From the NCBI GenBank assembly GCA_003550325.1, contig QKWP01002135.1, positions 1 through 64,000 on the forward strand: a DNA stretch of 64,000 nucleotides. The letters run 5' to 3'. This document shows positions 22,782 through 33,932 of the stretch, piece by piece (positions within the stretch are counted from its first letter, which is position 1; each line of letters begins with the position of its first letter). Position numbers and translations under genes: made by a program. Source of the stretch: Gigaspora rosea. Its lineage: Eukaryota; Glomeromycota; Glomeromycetes; Diversisporales; Gigasporaceae. Under the pieces are notes generated by a model. The model was not told the DNA's origin, made no database searches, and saw nothing but the letters and a program-made list of their open reading frames with translations.

Positions 22782-22932
22782 GGGGAGTAACAAAAATCAG
22801 GTGGTTTTTTAGGGGGGGAGGAGGTAAAAAAAAGTTGAAATTATATATAAGAACCTGACTATATATATATTAAGGAAGAGGGAGGGGGTAGGCCTCTGAT
22901 AAAAAATAATCAGGTGATTAATGATACTGCCC
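22782..22932. mobile_element. PIF/Harbinger-type MITE, second copy
   Basis: Reverse-oriented copy of the element at 5295-5443: starts GGGGAGTAACAAAAATCAGG, ends ATTAATGATACTGCCC, with TAA on both sides (22779-22781, 22933-22935). Confidence 0.75.
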
Positions 22933-22995
22933 TAATTTGCTACAGATTATCATATATTTGGAAAATCTTATTTACATTCTAGTATATTTTTTTAA

Positions 22996-23250
22996 TTGAT
23001 AGTCCGCCAGTTAATCGGAGATCGATCATAGTGTAACGTGATGCAAATCACATATGAAAATCACTATAGTGTGAATGTGGCGTGAATACATATAAAAGTT
23101 TTAACTTTCAATTAGTGGACATGTGTGTTAACTTAGTAAGAAAAAAACTTTTATATGTATGCACACCACATTCACACTATAGTGATTTTCATATGTGATT
23201 TGCATCACGTTACACTATGATCGATCTTTGATTAACTGGCGGACTATCAA
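22996..23250. mobile_element. Fold-back MITE with TTAA duplication
   Basis: TTGATAGTCCGCCAGTTAAT-type left end pairs with GATTAACTGGCGGACTATCAA at the right (partly imperfect), flanked by TTAA on both sides (22992-22995, 23251-23254). A TTAA duplication is typical of piggyBac or Kolobok-type transposases. The arms are about 110 bp and nearly identical. Confidence 0.7.
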
Positions 23251-23279
23251 TTAATGGGTTTTATTTTATGGAGACATGT

Positions 23280-24417
23280 TGCTATGGTGACCCCATGATT
23301 GACCAATCAAAATCAATCATGTGTATCCTTATTTTTTTATTTTTTTTTTCTAAGTTTTATTTTTAATTTATTAATTTATTAATTTAATTTTGTTTTATTT
23401 TTTTTTTTTTAGTCAAATACAAATATAAAGAAATGAAACGAAAGCAAGATGAAAAACAAGATGAAAACAGAGACAAATAATGTGATGAAAATGAGATATT
23501 TTTTATTATTATTATTTTTTTTAAGTCTTTTTTTTTAATTTATTAATTTATTTAATTTTTTTTTTAATTTAATAATTTATTTTTATGAGTACAAATATGA
23601 AGAAAATGGAATGAAAGCAAAAAGAAAACAAACAAAAACAGGACAAAAAATATGGAATGAAAACAAGATGAAAACAGGACAAAAACAGAACAAAAATGGT
23701 GACAAACAAACTAAAAAAAAAACAGTAAAGCACACAAAAAAAACAGAAAAGAACTGCCAAATTTTTATAGAACACACTGAAAAACGACAAGAAGAACTAC
23801 TAAAGAACTTACAGAACCTACTGACGAAGAGAAAAAGACCTACTCACTGAAAAATGACAAAAAAGGTCTACTTAAGGACTTACAGAACCCACTAACAAAA
23901 AAACAAAGAACCTACCAACTGAAAAACAACAAAATTACCCATCGAAAAAAGAGAAGAACAACTGAAAGACTTGAACCCACCGACGAAGAAACAAAGAACC
24001 AACCTACTAAAAAAAATACCCACTGAAAATAACAAAGAAGAACTACCAAAGAACGCAAAGAGACAAAGAGCCTATCTCCGAAAAATGACAAAATTAATCA
24101 CTAAAAAATGCGAAAAAATACTGAAAAACTAAAAAACCTATCAAAAGACTGCTCTAATGACAACTCCAGTGACAACTCTAGTGATTGTTGCAGCAATGAA
24201 CAACTCCAAAGAAGATTTTAAAAAAAATTTTTTGTAATTAAAAAAAAATTATTTACGATAAAAAAAAATAAAATAAAAAAAAAAGCTAAAAAAAAATAAA
24301 ATAAAAAAAAAAGCTAAAAAAAAATAAAATAAAAATTAGATCATTTTTTTAAATAATTGCCAATCTCAAAAATGATTGGTTAATCATATAAGGGTTACTA
24401 TGATAATAGGTCACCAT
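23280..24417. repeat. A-rich low-complexity element with inverted ends
   Basis: Ends around GCTATGGTGACC (23281) and GGTCACCATT (24417) are roughly inverted, including ACCAATCA / TGATTGGT words further in. The interior is purine-rich with AAGATGAAAACAGGAC-like repeats and T- or A-runs. A 79-residue K/Q/T-rich frame at 23611-23850 and its complement are low-complexity translations and not counted as genes. Confidence 0.4.
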
Positions 24418-24481
24418 TTCCTTTTTGTCTTTTTTAATAATATTCAGAAAATTAATTTAAATTTAAAATTTAATATTTTTC

Positions 24482-25122
24482 TAGTGTTTTGACCTGGGTC
24501 AAGTGACCAGTATGGGTCACCTGACCCGACAGGTCATGGGTCAGAAATTGTTCTAACCTGGGCCAAACGAGTCATGATTAGGAATGGTAAAAAAAAATGT
24601 TTAAACCATTTTTTCCGATATAAATTTGTAAACCAAAATTTTTATAAAAGTAACATTATAGTAACAGAATAAAAAAAATTTTTTTTTGTGCTTTGCAAAA
24701 ATGTTATGTAAAACCACGAGAAATCAGGCGATTTTCAATTAAGATTCGTTTTTATAAATTGATTACTAATCAATTAGTAAAGTCAAAATTACGCAAAATT
24801 ACAATGCTTTAAATCTTCAAAATATGTACAGTACTTTGATACTGTTACTTGAAGTGGCATATTATTTATCTAATTATTATGGTTATTCATTATCTTGAAA
24901 GCATAATTTAATTATCAATTTACATTGACTTTTTTGTTAAGAATCACAGAGATTTTCCATCATCATCACTGTAAAATCACAGGCACTTTTTTGCAAAGCG
25001 CTATAAATTCAAAGTGCGATTAACTTTAAAAAACTTTCATATGACCTGTTGACCCAGATCATGACCTGGGTTAAATATCAGACCTGTCGGGTCACTATTA
25101 TCTGACCTGGGTCGGAATACTA
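24482..25122. mobile_element. Non-autonomous hAT element with 8-bp duplication
   Basis: Ends TAGTGTTTTGACCTGGGTCA and TGACCTGGGTCGGAATACTA, flanked by TATTTTTC on both sides (24474-24481, 25123-25130). Subterminal GACCTG/CAGGTC words resemble the ends of hAT 2. The 641-bp interior has no coding frame. Confidence 0.85.
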
Positions 25123-25354
25123 TATTTTTCTTGTTATAATTATTATTATTTTTTTTATTTAGTGATCCTGCTTCTTTTTATTAATGAGATAAAAATAATT
25201 GTTGCTGCCAATGATTAATTGCATGCCTTTATAAAAAGAAACTATCCAAGTACCAAGTACCCAAATCAATTCGCAATAACAACCTTTTGTTTCAAATCGA
25301 AGCCCGAACTTGCTTGAACTCTGGTACAATGTACACCCAACTATTACTGATACC

Positions 25355-25652
25355 AGGACCCCAGACATGTAGTACAGAGGTCGTACGTTACGCATTTCAG
25401 CAAAAACCCCTAAAATTTGAAAAGCAAAAAATCAGTTTTTGACAATTATCTTGGCATTCAGTGGTCCAATTTGAATGAACATTTTTTTAAAATGAAGCTC
25501 TCAGTGAGGCGCATCTAACAAAAAAAAGTTCATTCAATTCTGATTACTGGATCAAAAGTTATTTAAATAAATAGATTTTGTCATTTTTAGCAAATTAGGT
25601 CAAAATTGGCCAAAATCCAGTTATGACCTATATGAGAGATGTCCGGGGTCCT
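25355..25652. mobile_element. 298-bp MITE with 8-bp duplication, copy 1
   Basis: Ends AGGACCCCAGACATG and GATGTCCGGGGTCCT, flanked by CTGATACC on both sides (25347-25354, 25653-25660). A closely similar copy in the same orientation lies at 28702-28999. The 8-bp duplication points to a hAT- or P-type transposase. Confidence 0.85.
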
Positions 25653-25660
25653 CTGATACC

Positions 25661-26624
25661 GGCATTGTATGCCATATCAAGATCGCTTTTTTCTTTTCTT
25701 TAAAATTTTTCTTCTTCACAAAGAGCATGAAGAAAAAAAAGAAAATAAAAACAAATATAATAGAAAATGAATATAAAAGGGTGTAAAAAAAGGAAAAACA
25801 AAAACAAAAAAAAAGAAAAAAAAAGACAAAAAGAAAAACAAAAGAGAAAGAAAAAATAAATCTAAATAATAGTATAATTAAAACCTATACTATGCTTGTA
25901 AAAATTATACAGTACTAGCTAAAATTTCAGTACTGTATTTAAAGTAAAAAACCTAAGAAAAAACTATACTAAGAGATTGAAATATATCAATCAAAACTTT
26001 TCTAGAAGCCCTATCTATAGACATATATTAATCATTGTAATACACATAAACACATTGACAGCTGTGTGTTGTGATCTCTTGTGACTTCTTGTGATTTGAG
26101 TTTCTATTTTGAGACAGGTAAACAATAGCAATCTTTTGAAAAGGGTATGCCAAAATTCCCACTTTTTGGTAAAAATTTTGCAAAAAGCCGTGTAGGAGGC
26201 TAAAAAACCAACATAGAGAGAGTGTGAAAGTTTGCAAAGTATAGAATAGTATAGAAAACCAAGTGCTTGCTTCTACTAATGCTTCTACAAGTTCTTGACA
26301 TGTACTTCTGGTATTCACCAACTACTTGTTCGATAGTTCTGTAGACTTCCACTACTCTTTTACTGGGGAGCCACAAACCCAAAAAGAGTTCTTTTTTTAA
26401 CTCTATTTCAGTTCTCTAAATAATCCAAAGACTCGTCAAGCTTGTGACTACTAGTCCTAGTCGCTACCAGAGAAGTTTTGTATGTTATTTCCTATACTAA
26501 CTAAACACTTTGTTGCAGGTCCGTTTAGTGATTGTTGGTTTGAAAGATTGTCAGGAAGAGTTGATCTTTTTCTTGTTATTATAATTTTTAATTTTTAATT
26601 TTTAGTAGAAGTTTAATATACTTC
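25661..26624. other. No gene seen
   Basis: Contains a purine-rich AAAAAGAAAAA stretch (25720-25860) and unremarkable AT-rich DNA. Two overlapping minus-strand frames near 26.03-26.38 kb have no recognisable features. Confidence 0.4.
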
Positions 26625-26629
26625 GCATA

Positions 26630-27130
26630 GGTGTGATGTGCTTGTATATCGCACCCTAATTTGATTGGCTAAATTTGCAGATTATTATTTTAAAAAAAAT
26701 AACCAATTTTTGTTAAAATTTTTTAAACTAAGAATTAGTCTAAAAAATTTTAAAAAAAGGTTTAAAATTTTTTGTATCTATATGCAAAATTTAGTGCTGA
26801 ACAAGTTTACTTAGTCGAATTAGAAAGGTTCTCTTAATAAAATTTAGTGAAATCGTCAAAAATGAATTAAAAAAATGAAAAATTGCGAATATCTCTAAAT
26901 TTTGATAAGACAACCTTTCTAATTCGACTAAGTAAACTTGTTTAGCACAAAATTTTGCATATATACACAAAGAAATTTAAGAATTTCCTAGTAAACCTTC
27001 TATACTAACCCTATCCTAAAGGTTTTTACAATAATTGTTTATTTTTTTAAAAATAATGATTTACAAATTTAGCCAATCAAATTAGAGTGTGATATATAAG
27101 CACATCGCAGGGTGCGAGATATGCATTTAT
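26630..27130. repeat. Fold-back element, about 500 bp
   Basis: Inverted arms share AAGTTTACTTAGTCGAATTA with its complement, and outer GATTGGCTAAATTTG / AAATTTAGCCAATCAAAT. The outermost words read ATATCGCACCCT and GGGTGCGAGATAT. Centre near 26880. No coding capacity. Confidence 0.6.
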
Positions 27131-28622
27131 TCTTTTTAATATTATTTTTTGTATTTTTTAATTATTTTTTATTTCTAAAAGTCAATAATTTGATTGGTCA
27201 TTACTTATTAGAGCTTTTCATGAATGATCTGTAATTTGTATAACTAAAAATAGTTCCTGTGAACAATGTTAGAACATAGAATTAATTTTACTATTACATA
27301 GGGTTTTTGTTTTAAAAATAATCTTATGGTACTAGAAATTTTTTTTAAAAAATAAACAGTAAATTAAGATGCATTCAGAAAATTTGTGCTAAATTAGTGA
27401 CGTAGATTCTCTAATCTACAAATCAAAATCAAGGATTAGATATAATGTGGGATAATTAGAAAATTTTAAAACAAATTATTCAAAAATTGCACATTTCTCT
27501 AAAATTTAAATAAGAAATCACTTTTTGTACCCTAACAAAAAAAATTTTTTAAGCAATTTTTTACTATATATTTTGCTAATATTAAGCTTTATAAAAACGC
27601 TAATCCTAACATTAATTAATTTTAAAAACTTTTGTTTACATTAATACAGTATAATAATTTGCAATATGCATAACTGAGCACAGATTTTCTAAATATTGTA
27701 TTAGAGGTTGGAACTGAATTGTTGCACCCAAATTTAAAACTGGTTTAACCTGATTTGAATATTTTATATTCGGATTTAATAAATTGGATTTATTAGTCTG
27801 AAGCGAAGCGGAGGACTCTCTATTTTTATGAAAAAGTTTGATTAGCAAATGTTTGTCTGTCTGGCCGCATCAACCAATCATATTCAACTAATTGACAAAA
27901 ACAATAAAAATACGTAATCAACTTATATCAGTATATTGCTATATTGATGTTAAATATAATATATAGTATATATATTAAATATTGGCTCCAGACATACAAT
28001 GTTGTGCATTTACCTAGTCAAATTTAATAAAACTGAATAAAACAAATTTAATAAAAACAGATTTATTAAATTTAATAAAACCAAAAAATTGAATACCAAA
28101 AATATAGCTATAGTATTTGTATCATTCTGAGGTATGTAAGATCAAATAATAGAATGAAATCAAATAAAAATATATAAACTATTCTCTATTGCTATCAACA
28201 GATTGCTTTAAGATTTAAATTGTGTTTTATTGCAATTTATTTAGATATATGAATTTGATTTTATTAAATGAAATAATAATTTATAATCATTTAGTACTTT
28301 TTTTTAACAAGCACACTATATTTAGTTATTAATTGTCCGGAGCGAAGCGAAGAACTTTTAGTTTCTACGTATCATGATACAAAAGTTACTTTCTTGATGC
28401 ATTACATAATAAAATATCAAAAACGCAACTTTGTACTTTCTGTCTGTTCACTTACATAATTTTTAAATTATTTTTAATTGCCCAATTTATGAAATTGATA
28501 ATCACTTTTGATCCACTAGTCCATTTTGGATGATTTAACTATCAAAATGTTCATCTCGATGAGATGATTCTAACAAGACCAAAATTGGTAAAATCCAATC
28601 ACAGGATCCCAAGATTGCTTAG

Positions 28623-29445
28623 GGAGCATCCAGAAATAACGTTATACAAGAGAGGGGGAGGGAGTCTGACAAAATATAACGATTTTCCTCTTAAGTAGAG
28701 GAGGACCCCGGACATGTAGTACAGAGGTCATATGTTACGCATTTTAGCAAAAACCCCTGAAATTTGAAAAGCAAAAAATCAGTTTTTGGCAATTATCTTG
28801 GCATCCAGTGGTCCAATTTGAATGAACTTTTTTTAAAAATGAAGCTCTCAGTGAGGCGCATCTAACAAAACAAAGTTCATTCAATTCTGATCACTGGATC
28901 AAAAGTTATTTAAATAAATAAATTTTGTCATTTTCAGCAAATTAGGTCAAAATTGGCCAAAATCCAGTTATGACCTATATGAGAGATGTCCGGGGTCCTA
29001 GTAGGGGGTCAAAATAAAGATAACGCAATTTTTTATAAAAAATCGTCTAAAAACTAATCCAGCGGTCCAAATTTAATGATTTTGGATTTGTCTCGGTGAG
29101 AGGAGTCGAATGGTACCAATTTTATTTCATTTTGGATTACTAGATCAAAAGTTATTGGCTAGTTATTATGTTTTCTTATAAAATGACTATAAAATTAATA
29201 GTTTTTTGTGAATAACTATTGATCCAGTGATCCAAATGAAATAATTTTGGTAACATTGGATTCATCTCACTGAGACGAATCGAATGGTACCTAAATCACC
29301 CAAATCGGATTACTGTGTCACAATATATTCAAGTTTTTGTAAAATTTTATATATAAACATAAGGATTTTGAAAAAATTTTTTATATAGTAAAGGGGGGTC
29401 AAGCGCTACTATGAGGGGGTACATAACATTATTTATAGATGCTCC
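28623..29445. mobile_element. MITE with GGAGCATC ends, carrying a second MITE
   Basis: GGGAGCATCCAGAAATAACG at the left pairs with AACATTATTTATAGATGCTCC-like DNA at the right, next to TTA on both sides. It lies in an arm of palindrome copy 2 and is itself interrupted by 28702-28999. G-runs (GAGAGGGGGAGGG, GGGGGGTC) lie near both ends. Confidence 0.6.
28702..28999. mobile_element. 298-bp MITE, copy 2
   Basis: Starts AGGACCCCGGACATG and ends CATGTCCGGGGTCCT-like; flanks AGTAGAGG and AGTAGGGG differ at one base. About 95% like copy 1 (25355-25652) by eye, including the tail TATGAGAGATGTCC. Confidence 0.8.
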
Positions 29446-30243
29446 TTATCACTAAGTAAATTTCTTTACTATTGAATAACTTTTGATCCACCAGGTTGTT
29501 TTGGATGATTTAATTACCAAAATGTTCATCCCAGTAAGACAATTCTAACAAGCTCAAAATCGTTAAATTCCAATTCCAGAATCCAAGGATCAATAAAGAT
29601 TTATCAATCATTTAATCAAATTAATTTTTATATATAAAATCAATTTGATTAAATGATTGATAAATCTTTATCGATCTTTGGATCCTGTGATTGGAATTTA
29701 ACGATTTTGGGCTTGTTAGAATCGTCTCACTGAGACGAACATTTTGGTAATTAAATCATCCAAAACAGCCTAGTGGATCAAAAGTTATTCAATAGTAAAT
29801 AAATTTACTTAGTGATGAATGATCTTGGGACCCTGTGATTGGATTTTAACGATTTTGGGCTTGTTAAAATCATCTCATCAAGTTGAACATTTTGATAGTT
29901 AAATTATTCAAAACGGACTAGTGAATCAAAAATTATTATTAATTCCATAAATTAGAACATATATAATTTTATAGTACAAGAAATAAAATTAGGTTTTAGA
30001 CAAACAATGCTATAGCTCCAGACAAACAATGCTATACATTTACCTAATATAAATTATTAAGATTATATTGTCATAATTGTCCGGAATGAAGCAAAGAACC
30101 TTTAGATTCTATGTATCATAATACAAAAGTTACTTTCTTGATGCATCTATATTAAAATATCAAAACGCAACTTTGAACTTTCCGTCTGTTCACTCACATG
30201 AATTTTAAATTATTTTTAATTGGCCAATTTATGAAATTGATAA

Positions 30244-30398
30244 GGATGGTGACATATATTATGTAATATAATTTTACTATACCCCTACCCCCTCTACATA
30301 AGAGAAATTTGATTGGCTAATATGAAATTCTATATTTAACGTAAGATTTTGGAGACCCCCCTCCCCCCTAAAATATTACGTAATATCTGTCACCACCC
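30244..30398. mobile_element. 155-bp MITE with TAA duplication
   Basis: GGATGGTGACATATATTATG pairs with GTAATATCTGTCACCACCC, flanked by TAA (30241-30243, 30399-30401). The interior has C-rich and G/C-poor blocks like the 150-bp family at 5295 and 22782. Confidence 0.7.
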
Positions 30399-30900
30399 TA
30401 ATAACTTTTGATTCACTAGTCCGTTTTGGATGATTTAACTATCAAAATGTTTGTCTTATTGAAATCATTCAAAACGGACTGGTGGATCAAAGGTATTATT
30501 AATTCATAAATTAAAACATATAAAATTTATAGTACAAGAAATAAAATTAAATTTTAGACAAACAATACTATACTTTTATCTAGTAAATAGCAAACTTTTT
30601 AATTATATATATATATATATATTTAGCTCCAGACAAACAATGCTATGCATTTACCTAGTATATATAGTTAATTAATAAAAATATTTCAAAGCATGTAACA
30701 ACTAATGTAGCTAATAATGATAGATGGGTTTTCAAAACTAATAAAATTCAGTTTTCAATTTTTTTGATCTTATATAACAATTAGTTCAGGTTCAAATTAT
30801 AGTTCTAACTGATAAAATCAATATACTGGCTGTTATATGTTTTGTATCACACTAATAGACGAACATCAAGATCAAATAATTTTTTCAGTAAACAACTAAG

Positions 30901-31065
30901 GGGCATGCCATTTATTATGTAATTTTTACTATGGATACATGGTCAGGTGTAGTAATCACATCTATATATTATATTAATTAGTCAAAATTAAATAAAGTGA
31001 TTATACCATATATAGATAGAGGTGGCTACTAAGTAAGAAATATCACGTAATTAATGGCACACCCC
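30901..31065. mobile_element. 165-bp MITE with TAA duplication
   Basis: GGGGCATGCCATTTATTATG pairs with GTAATTAATGGCACACCCC, flanked by TAA (30898-30900, 31066-31068). A third sequence family with the same duplication type. Confidence 0.7.
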
Positions 31066-31272
31066 TAATTGTTATAAACTTTATTTATTTTATTCATTGA
31101 ACCCAGACCAATACAAAAATATTGTTATTTATTAATTTTATTAAAAAAAATTGAACAAAAATAAATTTATTCAATTTTTAGTGATGCATTTCTTTTGACT
31201 ATTTTTGCTAAAATCTAAATTTTGCAAATTAAAAACAAAGAAAAAAAACCCTGAACTTTTTTTTTTTAAAAA

Positions 31273-32381
31273 AAGTTTACCATTCGGTATAACCCCCTTG
31301 CTTTATAAATATCAAGTACATGTTGTGGCATACTTTCAATAAGCTTGTCAAGATACTCTATATCTATTTCGGGCCAAACTTTTTAAATTACTTCCCAAAG
31401 CTCATCTGGATCAGAAATTCCTATGGATAACCGCCTTATTTGTTGATCAAGTTCATTCCATAAAAGTTTAATCGAATTCAGGTCGGGTGAATAAGGTGGC
31501 CACTTAAGTACCTCTATGTCATTGTGCTAGAACCACTTTTTAGTCTCTCTAGTAGTATGTTTTGAGTCGTTATCCTGTTGAAAAATTATATTCTTTTTAT
31601 TATTAATTTTGTACTACTGGAGGGTTCCTAGAAGATCTTCAGTTAAATTTGACGGTATAGATTCCCATCCATTGTCCCAAAAATTCATACAAGATTTCCA
31701 ACTTCAAAGGAAGAAAAGCATCCTCATATTATAATGCTACCGCCTTCATATTTCTTTGTTGGAATTACATTTTGTTTACTAAATGGTTCATTTGGCTGTT
31801 TCTAACAAAATTGATATTTGTCAGATTTATATATCTTAAACCTGGATTCATCTGATCAGATAATCCGGCACCAGTCCTTAACACTCTAGTCCTTATATTT
31901 TTTTGCAAAATTGTAATGTTTACAACAAGTTTTTCTAGTCAATAATGGTTTTTTCGCTTCACCCGGGCACATAACCCATTTCTTCATAATATATGCCTCA
32001 CTGTACTTTCACTTGTTTCAATTTTATGGTTGATTATTATTTTTTTTGAATCTCTACAGCATTAGAACATTCACCAGTTGCAAGTAATCAGATTGCATTT
32101 CATTCATCTCGCTCTGTAAGCACCCTGGACGTCCCAATTTTGGTAAATTTTTTACAGAACCTACTTTTTCTGCTTTTTGGATTATTTGTACAACTGACAA
32201 CTATGACACATGCTCTTTTTTTGCAACATAACGGGAAGAATAACCTTTACAAATTAGAGTATGAATCCTTGATCTTCTCTCAATAGAAATACAAGGCATG
32301 TTTATATTTACAAGCAGGAGGGCCACGGCAACAAAAAGTTTAAGCTAAAATGTAAAGCTTATACTGGTAAACTTTTATTTG
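31273..32381 (-). pseudogene. Tc1/mariner-like transposon with dead transposase
   Basis: Ends AAAAGTTTACCATTCGGTAT and ATACTGGTAAACTTTT are inverted. Reading the minus strand near 31500-31300 gives SPDLNSIKLLWNELDQQIRR, then DELWEVI and WPEIDIEYLDKLIESMPQH. This is the C-terminal part of a Tc1 transposase after the third catalytic residue (the SPDLNPIE motif, here with K for E). Further upstream, words for the DDE core and for a helix-turn-helix can be guessed, but no long frame survives. Size (about 1.1 kb) is right for a single-gene Tc1 element. Inactive. Confidence 0.75.
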
Positions 32382-33746
32382 TTTTGTGGGAAAAAATTAT
32401 TGTTGTTTATGCAGCTATTTTTTTATATGTAAACGGTCAAATGATTTGCATCACTATCCAGATTTATTTAAATTCAGGTTAAAACTAGTTTAAGTTGAAG
32501 TTGAAAAATTAATTTGAATTGAAAAAATAAAATTAAATCCAACCTCTAAATTGTATAAACAAATTTGAATTTTTGCTAATTTAGATAAAATTTTTGCAAA
32601 ATTTTTTATTATTGGATAAAAATTAAAATTATATAAGATGTTTTGTACAAAGTTAATAGCAAAATATTTATCTTTCTATTTTTAGATATTCAATCCTATT
32701 TTTTGAACTTCTATAACTAATTATAATATTAACTAGTTATAAAATTTGTACAAAATAAGCTTTGTGGTTCATAAATTATGATTTAACAAAAATCTCAATT
32801 TTGTTTTGGAGAACTTCAGACCTCTATTTTCAAGGCAAAGACCCCATATGGTTTTTTAACATACTTTAGCCAATTAAAATTTCAAAATCATGTATAATAT
32901 AAATAAATTCAAGCAATTGTATCACTTTGCAAAAATTGCATTTATATCAAATTTAGTTTAGTAAACCATCTTTAGAACCTTAACAAAAAAATTGTCTTAT
33001 GCATTCTTACTATAATACTGCTTTTTCTAACTTTAACTAACACCCTAATCCTAATAAAACAAAATTTTTTTGTTTAACAATATCTATTTATTGATTATCA
33101 CATGACAGTAAAATCAATACTGCACTCTATTAAAATTGTTCCCCTTAGAGAGTTACCTGAGTAAGCCTTACATGGACTTAATTTCTAGTATCATTTTATT
33201 TCTCATCTTATATAATTCTGATTAGCAAAAATTAAGCACATATTTATTTCTTAATGCTAAATACTTGTAACAAGTATTGTACACATTTTTACTGTTCCAG
33301 TCTTTTTTTGCTATGTACTAGCGTTCCAATATCCCAGTGTTCCAAGTGTCTCACCAGTGTCTCACCTATGTTCCAAGCCTTAATAATTAATAAATTAATT
33401 TAAAAAATATAGAATTATATATTTTTTTAGGTGCTAAACACATTTTTAAAAAAATTAAATTAGATAATCTTAATAAAACTTTAAATAATTTCAACGTATA
33501 AAATTGTTCCAAAATGTTCGAAAATGTGTCCCAACTGTCCCATGTACAATACTGCTCGTAACCCCAATACTTTTATAGCATTTCGTGAAATGATTAATGT
33601 TTTGGTCATTTTATCTTGTTCACATATTCAAAAAGAAACTTCATTTTTTACTAGTTATTTTGTTTAAAACTAAAAAATTCGTAGTTATAGTATCGTACTA
33701 TGTATTGATATTTCCAGAATCGTTTCTGATAAAAGTTGGTGGAACG
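32382..33746. other. No gene seen
   Basis: AT-rich DNA with a few imperfect word repeats such as GTTCCAAGTGTCTCACC near 33345. No coding frame or bounded element. Confidence 0.4.
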
Positions 33747-33932
33747 CTTGATCCCACTTGATCCCACTTGATCCCACTTGATCCCACTTGATCCCACTTG
33801 ATCCCACTTGATCCCACTTTGATCCACTTTGATCCCACTTTGATCCCACTTTGATCCTACTTTGATCCCACTTTGATCCCACTTTGATCCCACTTTGATC
33901 CCACTTTGATCCTACTTTGATCCTACTTGATC
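33747..33932. repeat. Minisatellite, 10-bp then 11-bp units
   Basis: About seven copies of CTTGATCCCA are followed by about ten copies of CTTTGATCCCA, with a few single-base variants (CTTTGATCCTA). The overlapping frames reading SKWDQ/SGIK repeats on the minus strand are by-products of this array. Confidence 0.95.

Larger units (their letters stand above)
28495..29960. repeat. Long palindromic repeat, copy 2
   Basis: Same family as 5090-5930. Centre near 29627, where TTGATTAAATGATTGATAAA is paired with its complement. The left half is lengthened by a MITE at 28623-29445. A further arm fragment stands at 30403-30530. Non-coding. Confidence 0.65.
27960..30680. repeat. Cluster of repeated blocks around palindrome copy 2
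   Basis: The phrase CAGACAAACAATGCTATGCA, or close variants, appears at about 27988, 30001, 30022, 30553 and 30630. A longer block starting TGTCCGGAGCGAAGCGAAGA (28335-28500) returns at 30077-30242. A shorter relative starting GAAGCGAAGCGGAGG stands at 27799. These appear to be pieces of one larger repeat, broken up by later insertions. Confidence 0.55.

Noticed and set aside
23569..23850. Overlapping F-rich (minus) and K-rich (plus) ORFs
   Set aside because: Both are translations of the same A-rich low-complexity DNA.
33651..33893. Repeat proteins of SKWDQSGIK type
   Set aside because: By-products of the 10/11-bp minisatellite; no start context or homologous domain.
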